Below are positions 16,468 to 24,611 of a stretch of 64,000 nt of DNA, in pieces. The stretch is from Brevundimonas sp. UBA5713 (GTDB taxonomy: Bacteria > Pseudomonadota > Alphaproteobacteria > Caulobacterales > Caulobacteraceae). Numbering within the stretch: position 1 is the stretch's first letter; every line of letters begins with the position of its first letter. The stretch covers positions 1-64,000 of the forward strand of contig NZ_DIGV01000051.1 in assembly GCF_002419815.1 (NCBI RefSeq). The letters are read 5' to 3'. The notes beneath the pieces were generated by a model. That model saw nothing but the letters and a program-made list of their open reading frames with translations, made no database searches and was not told the origin of the DNA. A program made the position numbers and the translations under genes.

Positions 16468-17778
16468 ATGCCCATGACAGCATTCCGCAAACCCGTCCTT
16501 GCCGGTCTTTTGGTCGCAGGTCTGGCTCTGACGCCGACTATCGGTCAAACGCCGCCCGTGGCGCAGTCGGGCGATAACAGCAAATATGCCGCTATCGTTC
16601 TCGACGCTGCGACAGGCGAGACCCTGTTCTCGCGTTTCGCCGACGAGCGCCGCTATCCGGCATCGATCACCAAGGTCATGACGCTGTATCTGGTGTTCGA
16701 GGCACTGGAGAATGGCGAGCACAAGCTGACAGACCGTTTGACAGTATCGCCACGCGCGGCGGCGCAACCGCCGTCCAAACTGGGTCTGGCCGCCGGTCAA
16801 TCCATCAGCCTTGACGACGCCATGCGCGCGACCGCCGTACGCAGCGCCAATGACATGGCCGTGGTTCTGGCCGAAACTATTTCCGGCAGTGAATCGCGCT
16901 TCATCGACAAGATGAACGCCAAGGCCCGCGAACTGGGGATGCTGAACACCCGCTTCACCACGCCCCACGGCCTGCCCGACAGCCGACAAGCTACCACTGC
17001 CAATGATCTGGCGATCCTGAGCCGCGCAGTGATGCGCGACTATCCGCAATATTATCGCTACCTCGGCCTGCACGACTGGTATTTCAACGGTCGCGAATAC
17101 CGCAACACCAACGGCCTGCTGGCGACCATGAACGGTTATGACGGAATCAAGACCGGCTTTACCAACGCTTCGGGCTACAACCTGTCCGCCTCTGCGGTGC
17201 GTAACAACAAACGCCTGATCACCATCGTGATGGGGGGCCGCTCGACCGCCAGCCGCAACGCCCACGTGGCCGAACTGATGGACACGGGCTTTGATCTGGC
17301 CAACCGCCGCGCCCGTGGCGAAAACATCCAGAACGCACAAGCGTTTTTCCAAGAGCGCGGCTTTGGCATTCCGTCACCGACTGCACCCGTGGCCTATGCT
17401 TCGGTGTCTGACGAAGGCCGTCCTTATACGGCGTCTGGCGAAGTCGCCTATGTTTCGGCCCCTGCCGAACGCGCAACGCCGACCGAAATCACACCTGCGC
17501 CCTCTGCCCGCCGCGAGCGCGCCGCTGCACCCCGCACGCCAGCAGGCCGCTATGCGGTTCAGGTAGGCGCATTCCGCGACCAAAAAGTCGCTCAAGACTG
17601 GCTGAATGATGTGAACCGCCGCTTCCGCAGCGAGTTTACCGGAGCCGAGCGGACGGTTCAGACGGGCGATGGTGGCTGGTACCGTTCCCGCTTTACCGGC
17701 CTGACCGAGGAAAAGGCCAATGAGGCCTGCGAAACCCTGGCTGCGCGCCGCGTCACCTGTATGGTGATCCGTCCCTGA
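16468..17778 (+). CDS. D-alanyl-D-alanine carboxypeptidase with C-terminal SPOR domain
   Basis: The 436-residue protein has a signal peptide (FRKPVLAGLLVAGLALTPTIG) and a penicillin-binding type 5 domain with all three motifs: SITK with the nucleophile Ser66, SAN at 126-128 and KTG at 228-230. A Pro/Ala-rich linker leads to a SPOR domain at about 355-436 (RYAVQVGAFRDQKVAQDWL), which binds denuded glycan at division sites. It should trim the pentapeptide terminal D-Ala in the periplasm, probably at the septum. The start is uncertain: GTG at 16444, ATG at 16468 and ATG at 16474 are all in frame with no clear ribosome site; signal-peptide shape favours 16468 or 16474. Confidence 0.93.
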   Translation: MPMTAFRKPVLAGLLVAGLALTPTIGQTPPVAQSGDNSKYAAIVLDAATGETLFSRFADERRYPASITKVMTLYLVFEALENGEHKLTDRLTVSPRAAAQPPSKLGLAAGQSISLDDAMRATAVRSANDMAVVLAETISGSESRFIDKMNAKARELGMLNTRFTTPHGLPDSRQATTANDLAILSRAVMRDYPQYYRYLGLHDWYFNGREYRNTNGLLATMNGYDGIKTGFTNASGYNLSASAVRNNKRLITIVMGGRSTASRNAHVAELMDTGFDLANRRARGENIQNAQAFFQERGFGIPSPTAPVAYASVSDEGRPYTASGEVAYVSAPAERATPTEITPAPSARRERAAAPRTPAGRYAVQVGAFRDQKVAQDWLNDVNRRFRSEFTGAERTVQTGDGGWYRSRFTGLTEEKANEACETLAARRVTCMVIRP

Positions 17779-17802
17779 TCCTTGCGATCGGCAGTAAAGA
17801 AT

Positions 17803-17834
17803 AAAGGGCACCGGCCTCAACCGGTGCCCTTTTT
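17803..17834 (+). terminator. Terminator of the D,D-carboxypeptidase gene
   Basis: A perfect 12-bp stem (17803-17814 with 17821-17832), 6-base loop, followed by T residues. Confidence 0.92.
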
Positions 17835-17903
17835 CTTTGCACGCTCTTGGAAGCGGCCCTTGCCTTGATCTAGGCTAAGACCCAGATGATTTGGGAGAAA
17901 TCC

Positions 17904-18341
17904 ATGAGCCTGCACGGTAGCTACGATCCGCAAAACGTCTTTGCCAAGATCCTGCGCGGTGAAATCCCCAGCGTGCCCGTATGGGAAGACGACAGCGTCT
18001 ACGTTTTCATGGATGCCTTTCCCCAATCCGAGGGCCACACCCTCGTCATTTCCAAGACCTCGACTGCACGCAATATTCTGGAGATGGAAGCAGCCGATCT
18101 GGCCACCGTCACAGCGGCCGTTCAGCGAGCCGCCCGTGCGATTGAAAAGGCGCTGGCACCCGACGGCTTGATCGTGACCCAGTTCAACGGAGCCCCGGCC
18201 GGGCAAACCGTCTTCCATCTTCACTTCCACATCATCCCGCGCTGGGAAGACAAAGCCATGGCCGGTCACGGCCAATCCGGCATGGCTGATCCCGAGGCGC
18301 TTAAAGCCACTGCGAAACGCATTCGTCAGGCTCTGGCCTGA
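17904..18341 (+). CDS. HIT family nucleotide-binding protein
   Basis: The 145-residue protein shows the HIT layout: CAKILRGEIP-like start (here FAKILRGEIPS), SEGHTLVISK in the middle, and the histidine triad HLHFHIIP near residues 107-114. HIT proteins of this group hydrolyse adenosine 5'-phosphoramidates or dinucleoside polyphosphates. The first zinc-type cysteine of some HIT proteins is replaced by Phe at the N-terminus. The ATG at 17904 has GGAG 6 bases upstream; an ATG at 17886 is not supported by a ribosome site. Confidence 0.94.
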   Translation: MSLHGSYDPQNVFAKILRGEIPSVPVWEDDSVYVFMDAFPQSEGHTLVISKTSTARNILEMEAADLATVTAAVQRAARAIEKALAPDGLIVTQFNGAPAGQTVFHLHFHIIPRWEDKAMAGHGQSGMADPEALKATAKRIRQALA

Positions 18342-18398
18342 TCCCAGTTCACGCCCCCTATTGCTTCCGAGAGATTCTCTCCGCATAAGACGGGCCGC

Positions 18399-18473
<75 letters not shown>

Positions 18474-18479
18474 TTTTCC

Positions 18480-18515
18480 CCGAGGAAACCAGAGCATCAT
18501 GGCCGGTTTCCTCGG
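18480..18515 (+). terminator. Hairpin downstream of tRNA-Thr
   Basis: CCGAGGAAACC at 18480-18490 pairs perfectly with 18505-18515 across a 14-base loop, 7 bases after the tRNA. There is no T run after it, so it may be a processing or weak termination structure. Confidence 0.5.
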
Positions 18516-18652
18516 CTTGCCTCCCCTCTCGTTGATCTTGGTCTGCACTGCCTTCGGATCCCGTCGCAGACGGCATGAAGGCCTAAAGCTGGCTTTCGAA
18601 CCTTTCGGAACACTGCTGAGCGCATCTGCATTGCCCTGCAAAGGAGAACGCA

Positions 18653-19012
18653 ATGTCAGGAACCGGAAACGACCCGAAAGGCACGCACTGGCACATACCG
18701 GGCAAGGTTGATCATACTGCCCAGACGTCCAGCAACAGGCTTGTTGACGGCAACGGCAATCCTACGAAAATTGGCGCAAACACGCTCGTCAACGGCGATC
18801 CCGGCGACGCCCCCCGTGGTATCGGGCAAGACAATATCAGCGAGATACCCGTCGCTATTCCCGGCAAAGCCTATCCTGCACCTCGCCTGGACGACGACGC
18901 TACTCAGATCAGGAAAATCGAAGATGCTGCGGGGACAGAGCCCTCGCCGCCAGGAGAGGCCGAACCGGACACGGCCCGTGAATATGAGCACCCGCCGTTC
19001 AAGCAGCCCTAG
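18653..19012 (+). CDS. Hydrophilic protein of unknown function
   Basis: A 119-residue protein with AGGAG 6 bases before the ATG. It is rich in Gly, Asn, Asp, Pro and Thr, with no hydrophobic core and no signal peptide, and is probably largely disordered. Two segments look alike: SSNRLVDGNGNPTKIGANTL and a following VNGDPGDAPRGIGQD. I do not recognise a family. Its good ribosome site and GC-rich third positions support it as a gene. It is followed by another small hydrophilic protein on the same strand and then a terminator. Confidence 0.65.
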   Translation: MSGTGNDPKGTHWHIPGKVDHTAQTSSNRLVDGNGNPTKIGANTLVNGDPGDAPRGIGQDNISEIPVAIPGKAYPAPRLDDDATQIRKIEDAAGTEPSPPGEAEPDTAREYEHPPFKQP

Positions 19013-19123
19013 GCACGGACTTCCCATCGGTGGCGAAGTGCCCGCTGTTGGTCACATCGCAGACATTCACAACCTTATGGCCCGGCGCGGATTTTTGTCT
19101 GGCAGCCACGAAGGGACATCTCA

Positions 19124-19324
19124 ATGACCGATGCGACGAACAATACGCCTAATGCGGGTCAGTCCGAGGACCCGAAAAACAAAGACAGTCTGCAACAACA
19201 GGCGCGCGAGGAAACGTCCAAGGCCGAAGGCGAGCGACAACCTTCACCCTCCGACGATAATGCCGCGCCAGATGATTTAGGCCGGACCACGTCGGAAGCC
19301 CCGCCGATCGCCAATCCGGACTAA
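19124..19324 (+). CDS. Small hydrophilic, probably disordered protein
   Basis: A 66-residue protein rich in Asp, Glu, Gln, Ser and Pro (TNNTPNAGQSEDPKNKDSLQ and a tail ending PIANPD), predicted to be disordered. AAGGG lies 8 bases before the ATG, and a strong terminator directly follows the stop, which supports a real gene. The composition resembles small stress-response or hydrophilin-like proteins; no specific function can be assigned. Confidence 0.65.
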   Translation: MTDATNNTPNAGQSEDPKNKDSLQQQAREETSKAEGERQPSPSDDNAAPDDLGRTTSEAPPIANPD

Positions 19325-19327
19325 ATG

Positions 19328-19356
19328 AAAACCCCGCCCTCACCGGCGGGGTTTTT
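19328..19356 (+). terminator. Terminator after the small hydrophilic gene
   Basis: A perfect 11-bp stem (19328-19338 with 19345-19355) with a 6-base loop and a T run, starting 3 bases after the stop at 19324. Confidence 0.92.
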
Positions 19357-19469
19357 AACAGGTGCCCGCGCCCGTCCCGAGTGTCATCGGGGATTCACTG
19401 ACGCCGCCAAGGCGTTTATGAGTGCCACCCGAGGGGCGCAGACACCGTCAGCACGCAGCACAAATTTCC

Positions 19470-19790
19470 ATGGCATTCATCACTTTCATCCAACCCGATG
19501 GCAGCGAACAACTCGTCGATGCCGACAGCGGAGCCAGCCTGATGGCCTATGCCACGCGCGACGGTGTGGCAGGCATTGAAGCCGAATGCGGTGGCGGCAT
19601 GAGCTGCGCCACCTGCCATGTCCACATTCAGCCTGACTGGCAAAGCGTCACCGGACCGGCCTCTGATATGGAACGCGGCATGCTGGACTGGCGTGACAGC
19701 TATGACGCTGCCGCCAGCCGCCTCTCGTGTCAGATCATCGTCACTGACCAGATGGATGGTATGCGCGTTTCTGTACCGGCCTCTGAGTAG
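19470..19790 (+). CDS. 2Fe-2S ferredoxin (adrenodoxin/putidaredoxin type)
   Basis: The 106-residue protein has the cluster-binding motif CGGGMSCATC (Cys at about residues 40, 46, 49) and the fourth cysteine in LSCQIIVTDQMDGM near residue 86. The spacing is that of vertebrate-type ferredoxins that serve cytochromes P450 or Fe-S assembly. The start is the ATG at 19470, just before FITFIQPDG, which is the usual first beta strand. The ferredoxin-reductase-like gene 300 bases away, on the opposite strand, is a plausible partner. No P450 gene lies in the window. Confidence 0.94.
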   Translation: MAFITFIQPDGSEQLVDADSGASLMAYATRDGVAGIEAECGGGMSCATCHVHIQPDWQSVTGPASDMERGMLDWRDSYDAAASRLSCQIIVTDQMDGMRVSVPASE

Positions 19791-19873
19791 TAATACGCAT
19801 CGACCGTTCCGCAGTATCATCCACACCTGAACACCTGTAACAATCACAGAATGTTGTTTTTTAAGGACTGGTT

Positions 19874-20092
19874 ATGAAAACGCGTTCGATTGAAGATTTG
19901 TGCGCCATCGCCAGCGCGGGTGGCAGTCTGGTCCTTCACGCAGACGTCCGGCCTACAGATACCTTGGTGCGTATCGCCAGCCACCTTCAACACGGCGCAA
20001 CCCTGACCCTGCACGGCATGATCCTGCGCCCCACCGAAGACCTCTGCGAAATCGCCAGCGCCGCCCCCGGCCGCGTGACCTTTCTGGCCTAA
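19874..20092 (+). CDS. 72-residue protein built of three short repeats
   Basis: AAGGA lies about 7 bases before the ATG. The sequence splits into three copies of about 24 residues sharing R-(S/P)-(I/T)-(E/D)-(D/T)-L-(C/V)-x-I-A-S: copies start near residue 4 (RSIEDLCAIASAGG), 26 (RPTDTLVRIASHLQ) and 52 (RPTEDLCEIASAAP). Each copy looks like a short helix followed by a beta strand (LVLHADV, LTLHGMI, VTFLA). There is no signal peptide. I do not know the function. It ends 5 bases before the stop of the convergent flavoprotein gene. Confidence 0.75.
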   Translation: MKTRSIEDLCAIASAGGSLVLHADVRPTDTLVRIASHLQHGATLTLHGMILRPTEDLCEIASAAPGRVTFLA

Positions 20093-20097
20093 GGGCG

Positions 20098-21309
20098 CTA
20101 GCCCGCGATCACCGCGCTTTTGATGGGGGCGGCTTCGTCGGCGAGGATGGTGGCATTGACGGGCATGGCCTTGGCGATGGCCTGTTTGCCGAACATGAAG
20201 GACTGGGCGGCGTTGACGGCCTCGACGCAGGTGATCTGGTCGCCGTTCAGGTGGAAGACAGCAAAAATGCCGCTGTCGGGGTTGCCGCGCACCACCTGAC
20301 TGTCGGCACCGAACGGCAGGCCTGCGATCTGTAACTTGCTGTCGTACTGGTCCGACCAGAACCACGGCACCTCGGCGGCCGGAGCCGGACGGCCCATAAT
20401 GGCGCTGGCGACCTGTTTGGCCTGTTCCAGCGCATTGGGCACGCTTTCCAGACGATGCAGCACGCCCTCATAGTGCGGCAGCGGGCGGCGGGTCACATCA
20501 CCCACGGCAAAGATGGCCGGATCGCTGCTGCGGGCCTCAAGATCGACAATAATGCCATCGGCGCAATCCAGTCCGATCTCTGCGCCCAGTTCATCATTGG
20601 CAATCGCACCGATGCCCACCAGCACGGCATCGGCAGACAGAACCTTGCCATCTGCAAACGTCACCGAGGTCGGCGATACGGCCACCACCTCTGCGCCGGT
20701 GCGGATATCCACGCCCTCGGCGGTGTGTCGGCGAGTGAAGAACTCCGACAGTGTTTGAGAGGCGACGCGTTGCAGAACGCGGTCCATCCGCTCGATGACC
20801 ACCGCCTCGCCCCCCAATGCGCGGGCAGAGGCCGCTGCCTCCAGCCCCACATAGCCGCCACCGATAACTGCCAGCCGCTTGCCCTGCCCCAGCGCGCCCT
20901 TCAGTCGCTCGGCATCCACCGTGGTGCGCAGTTCCAGCAGGCCTGCATCGTCACCGCCCGCAATCGGCAGACGGCGCGCGCGCGATCCTGTGGCGATGAC
21001 CAGATAATCATAGGCTTCGGTACGGCCGTCATCGAAGCTGACCGTCTTGGCCTCGCGGTCGATGGCCGTAGCCGTCACGCCCAGACGCAGATCAATCGCA
21101 TTGTCCGCATAGAAGCTGTCAGCGCGCAGTTGCAGCGAGCTTTCGTCCGCCTCCCCCTTCAGCCACGCCTTGGACAGCGGCGGGCGCTGATAGGGCGGCA
21201 CCTGCTCGGTGCCTGCCAGAATGATCTCGCCCTCAAAGCCGTATTGTTTCAGGAAGCCCGCGACCGATCCGCCCGCGTGACCAGCACCGATAATAACGAC
21301 TTTCGACAT
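20098..21309 (-). CDS. FAD-dependent NAD(P)H:ferredoxin reductase-like protein
   Basis: The 403-residue protein has two dinucleotide-binding motifs: FAD at the start (VVIIGAGHAGG) and NAD(P) near residue 145 (LAVIGGGYVGLEAA), plus the second FAD motif IFAVGDV near residue 275 and the PPYQRPPLSK motif near 40. This is the layout of putidaredoxin/rhodocoxin reductases that pass electrons from NADH to a 2Fe-2S ferredoxin. AGGA lies 6 bases before the ATG. It is divergent from a TetR gene that may control it, and converges on the ferredoxin-side genes. Confidence 0.92.
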   Translation of the reverse strand: MSKVVIIGAGHAGGSVAGFLKQYGFEGEIILAGTEQVPPYQRPPLSKAWLKGEADESSLQLRADSFYADNAIDLRLGVTATAIDREAKTVSFDDGRTEAYDYLVIATGSRARRLPIAGGDDAGLLELRTTVDAERLKGALGQGKRLAVIGGGYVGLEAAASARALGGEAVVIERMDRVLQRVASQTLSEFFTRRHTAEGVDIRTGAEVVAVSPTSVTFADGKVLSADAVLVGIGAIANDELGAEIGLDCADGIIVDLEARSSDPAIFAVGDVTRRPLPHYEGVLHRLESVPNALEQAKQVASAIMGRPAPAAEVPWFWSDQYDSKLQIAGLPFGADSQVVRGNPDSGIFAVFHLNGDQITCVEAVNAAQSFMFGKQAIAKAMPVNATILADEAAPIKSAVIAG

Positions 21310-21483
21310 GGAGAATCCTGACTGAAGCTGTGGCTTGTGTGTGGGGTCGAGGCGTCACAGGGTCAAGGGCCGGCGGCCAAAGACGCGATTGTCGCACCCT
21401 CGAGCACAGGGTTGTCGAAGGACCTTTAACAGTCTACGCCCAACCTTGGCCACGCGACTGGACGCGTCCTCTTTCAGACAGAC

Positions 21484-22110
21484 ATGCCTGACAACAAGAA
21501 CAAGCTGGGACACACCATCGGCAATCGCGGGGCGCGTACACGCCGCGCCATTCTGGACGCCCTGCGCGGCCTGCTGAACTATCACCATCTGGGCGAAATC
21601 CGCCCCGCCGATGTGGCACAGGCCGCCGAGGTCAGCGCCCCCACCTTCTACACCTATTTCAAGACGGTCGAAGAAGCCGTGCTGGTGCTGTGCGAGGAGG
21701 CCGCCGAGGATTTTCAGGGGCTGGCCAAACACATCCACGCTGACTGGTCGGGCGAGCGGGCCTTTGAATGCGTGCGCACCTATGTGCGCGAAGTGCTGGC
21801 CCTGTGGGATGACCACGGCCCCGTGCTGCGTGTCGAACACATGCTGGCCGATAAGGGAGAGCCGGGCTTTGCGGAAACCCGCATCAAGCGTCTACGCCGG
21901 CTTCACCTCGCACTGGAACGCCGCATCGCCCAAGCCCGCGCCAATGGTCTGCATCCGGTCGGCCTGAACCCGCGCCTGACCTCCTATGAGACGGCTAATC
22001 TGGTGGAATCCGTGGCCGCCGGCTTCAAACTGATGCGCCGCGCCGATACGGCAGAAGCGATCATCGACACCACTACGCATATTGTTTTGAAACTAACGAC
22101 AGGGCGCTGA
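21484..22110 (+). CDS. TetR family transcriptional regulator
   Basis: The 208-residue protein has an N-terminal TetR helix-turn-helix (residues about 17-65): TRRAILDALRGLL, then DVAQAAEVSAPTFYTYFKTVEEAV. The C-terminal ligand domain is not recognisable as a subfamily. It is divergent from the ferredoxin-reductase gene with 174 bases between starts, so it probably regulates that gene, itself, or both. No clear palindrome stands out in the shared region. Confidence 0.9.
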   Translation: MPDNKNKLGHTIGNRGARTRRAILDALRGLLNYHHLGEIRPADVAQAAEVSAPTFYTYFKTVEEAVLVLCEEAAEDFQGLAKHIHADWSGERAFECVRTYVREVLALWDDHGPVLRVEHMLADKGEPGFAETRIKRLRRLHLALERRIAQARANGLHPVGLNPRLTSYETANLVESVAAGFKLMRRADTAEAIIDTTTHIVLKLTTGR

Positions 22111-22151
22111 CGGGGGTTCTGGTAAGCTGCGATCGTCCGTCCTACGGGACG

Positions 22152-22206
22152 GAAACGCCTAACGCTCGCCGCGCGGCGGCTTGCCGCTTGGGGGCGTTTC
22201 CTTTTG
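22152..22206 (+). terminator. Terminator of the TetR gene
   Basis: A 9-bp outer stem GGAAACGCC / GGCGTTTCC (22152-22160 with 22194-22202) encloses a GC-rich inner hairpin (CGCCGCGCGGCGG region) and is followed by TTTT. Confidence 0.7.
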
Positions 22207-22221
22207 AAAATGGCAAAATAC

Positions 22222-22256
22222 AAAAAGCCCCCGCGGAGGTGTCCACGGGGGCTTTT
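22222..22256 (-). terminator. Terminator of feoAB
   Basis: An 11-bp stem (22223-22233 with 22246-22256) with a 12-base loop; A residues at 22222-22226 give the U tract on the minus strand, 20 bases beyond the feoB stop. Confidence 0.88.
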
Positions 22257-22276
22257 CGTTGGGTCGGGCCCGCCTA

Positions 22277-24148
22277 TCAGCCTGCGCCGAGGGCGACGGC
22301 GATGTGGTAGGTGACGAGGGCCGCCAGATAGGCCAGAGCGAACAGGTAGATCACGAAGATCGCCGTCCACTTCTTCGAGCCGGTCTCGCGCTGGACGACG
22401 CCGATGGTCGGCAGGCACTGCGGCGCGAAAATGTACCACGCGAGGAACGACAGGCCCGTCGCCAGCGACCAGTCGGCCGCCAGCACCGAGGCCAGAGCGC
22501 CGACGTTTTCTTCGGCACCCGCCACCGAATAGACGGTACCCAGAACGGCCACGGCCACTTCACGCGCGGCCATGCCCGGGATCAGGGCCACGACCATCTG
22601 CCACGTAAAGCCGATGGGGGCGAAGATCGGGTGCAGCGCCTTGCCCAGCATGCCGGCGAACGAATAGTCGATGGCCGGTCCGGTCGCGCCTTCCGGCGGA
22701 TAGGGGAAGGTGGACAGGGCCCAGACGATGATCATCAGCGGCAGGATGATTTTACCGGCGCGGCTCAGGAAGATCTTGGCGCGCAGCCACAGGTTCATCA
22801 GCACCGATTTGATGTCGGGCATTTTGAATGCGGGCAGTTCCATCATGAAGGGCTCGACCATGCCGCGCCAGAAGACGCGGCGGATCACCAGCGACACCAG
22901 AAGCGCGCTGACAATGCCCGACGCGTAAAGGCCGAACATCACCAGCCCCTGTAGGCTGGCCCAGCCCCACACCGTCTCGTTCGGAATGAAGGCGGCAATG
23001 ATCAGCGTATAGACCGGAATCCGCGCCGAGCAGGTCATCAGCGGGGCGATCAAAATGGTGGTCAAACGGTCGCGTTTGGCATTGATCACACGCGTGGCCA
23101 TGATGCCCGGAATGGCGCAGGCAAAGCTGGACAACAGAGGGATGAAGGCACGGCCATGTAGCCCTGCCCCGCCCATGATCTTGTCCATCAGGAAGGCCGC
23201 GCGAGCCATATAGCCAAAGTCTTCCAGCACGATGATGAACAGGAAGATCAGCAGGATTTGCGGCAGGAAGACCAGAACGCTACCCACACCGCCAATCAGG
23301 CCATCGACCAACAGACTGCGCAGCAGGTCGTTGGAGACCACCGCTCCCAGCCATTCGCCCAGCAGGCCAAAGCCCGCCTCGATCCCGTCCATCGCAGGCG
23401 TCGCCCAGGTAAACACAGCCTGGAACATCACGAACAGAATGCCCAGCAGGATGGCCAGACCGGCCACCGGATGCAGCAGCACGCTGTCTAGTTTTCCGGT
23501 GATGGTATCCGGACGCTTGGGCGGCTTCACATAGGCCTTCATAATCCGCTCGGCCTCGCGGTGGGCGGCGCGGATTTCGGCGGCGGACGGGGCGTGCCAT
23601 TCACTTTGGGTGGCATCGGCGGCCTTGAGCGCTTGCGCCTCGATGGCCGCGATCAGTTCCGGTAAGCCGCGCTTGCGGGTGGCCACCGTTGTGACGACCG
23701 GCGCGCCCAGTTCGCGCGACAGACCTTCCACGTCGATTTCCAGACCTTGGCGCTGGGCGATGTCGAACATGTTCAAGGCCATCACCATCGGGCGACCGAC
23801 CTGTTTCAGCTCCAGCGCCAGACGCAGCACCAGACGCAGGTTGGTGGCATCGGCCACACACACCATCACGTCCTGTGCGGGCGTGTCCTTGCGGACGCCC
23901 AGCACGATGTCGCGGGTGACTTCCTCGTCCAGAGAGCGGGCGCGCAGCGAATAGGTGCCCGGCAGGTCGGTGACCGTCATCGTCCGGCCGTCGGTGCCCT
24001 GCACACGGCCTTCCTTGCGCTCGACGGTCACGCCCGCATAGTTGGCAACCTTCTGGTGCGAACCGGTCAGGGCGTTGAACAGCGCGGTCTTGCCGCTGTT
24101 CGGATTGCCGACGAGGGCAAACCGCACAGCCTTGTTATCTTGGGTCAT
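22277..24148 (-). CDS. feoB: Ferrous iron transporter FeoB
   Basis: The 623-residue protein begins with a GTPase domain (G1 GNPNSGKT at about 14-21, G3 DLPGTYSL near 60, G4-like ALNMFD near 128), followed by the GDI-like helical segment and a membrane core of gate motifs (SSFACAIPGIMATRVI and MTCSARIPVYTLI). It carries Fe2+ across the inner membrane. It is somewhat shorter than the E. coli protein (773 residues), as in many alphaproteobacteria. It lies 4 bases after feoA in the same operon. No feoC is visible. Confidence 0.96.
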   Translation of the reverse strand: MTQDNKAVRFALVGNPNSGKTALFNALTGSHQKVANYAGVTVERKEGRVQGTDGRTMTVTDLPGTYSLRARSLDEEVTRDIVLGVRKDTPAQDVMVCVADATNLRLVLRLALELKQVGRPMVMALNMFDIAQRQGLEIDVEGLSRELGAPVVTTVATRKRGLPELIAAIEAQALKAADATQSEWHAPSAAEIRAAHREAERIMKAYVKPPKRPDTITGKLDSVLLHPVAGLAILLGILFVMFQAVFTWATPAMDGIEAGFGLLGEWLGAVVSNDLLRSLLVDGLIGGVGSVLVFLPQILLIFLFIIVLEDFGYMARAAFLMDKIMGGAGLHGRAFIPLLSSFACAIPGIMATRVINAKRDRLTTILIAPLMTCSARIPVYTLIIAAFIPNETVWGWASLQGLVMFGLYASGIVSALLVSLVIRRVFWRGMVEPFMMELPAFKMPDIKSVLMNLWLRAKIFLSRAGKIILPLMIIVWALSTFPYPPEGATGPAIDYSFAGMLGKALHPIFAPIGFTWQMVVALIPGMAAREVAVAVLGTVYSVAGAEENVGALASVLAADWSLATGLSFLAWYIFAPQCLPTIGVVQRETGSKKWTAIFVIYLFALAYLAALVTYHIAVALGAG

Positions 24149-24152
24149 GTAA

Positions 24153-24419
24153 TCAGGCAGCCCCGAGTTCGATGGTCAGGCTGGCGGCCTCATGGCGGCG
24201 CAGGGCCACGCGCATGTCATCCACCTTCACGGCGATCGGATCACGTCCGAACAGCCCCTCGTGCAACAACTCGACCTTGGCCCCCTCGACCAAACCCAGC
24301 TCCAGAAGGCGACGCTCCAGTTCGACTTCGTGCTCTTGGTGGTGGCAATGCGCGCCGACCTGCACGATGACGCCACGGTCCCCCCGCCGCGCCTCACTCA
24401 GCCTGATTGTTTTTGACAT
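24153..24419 (-). CDS. feoA: Ferrous iron transport protein FeoA
   Basis: The 88-residue product is an SH3-like FeoA: LSEARRGDRGVIVQV at the start, LERRLLELGLVEGAKVELLHEG in the middle, and PIAVKVDDMRVALRRHEA at the end. FeoA is a cytosolic partner needed for FeoB activity. The start is taken at MSKTIRL (24419); a 15-residue upstream extension is not conserved in style. It carries a His-rich stretch AHCHHQEHE at residues 24-32, which is unusual and could bind metal. Confidence 0.92.
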   Translation of the reverse strand: MSKTIRLSEARRGDRGVIVQVGAHCHHQEHEVELERRLLELGLVEGAKVELLHEGLFGRDPIAVKVDDMRVALRRHEAASLTIELGAA

Positions 24420-24463
24420 TGTTCTCTGATCTGGCCCGAAAAGGCCCCGTGCTATTTCTGACA

Positions 24464-24474
24464 CTGATTATCAG
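24464..24474. promoter_or_regulatory. Possible iron-regulator dyad upstream of feoA
   Basis: CTGATTATCAG is a near-perfect 5-bp inverted repeat, 45 bases before the feoA start in the region shared with the divergent cytochrome gene. It has the A/T-rich GATwATC look of a Fur half-operator but is not a full consensus box. Confidence 0.3.
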
Positions 24475-24611
24475 ATGCGATAGCAGCCCGTCCAGTAATC
24501 ACCGGTTTCATCATTCGTGGATAAGCTTGGCTTTGATGCAGACTGTGGTCATTTGGTCCGGTTGGGATGGCGACATCTTTAGCCTATGACACGCCGCAGA
24601 CGGAGACCTGC

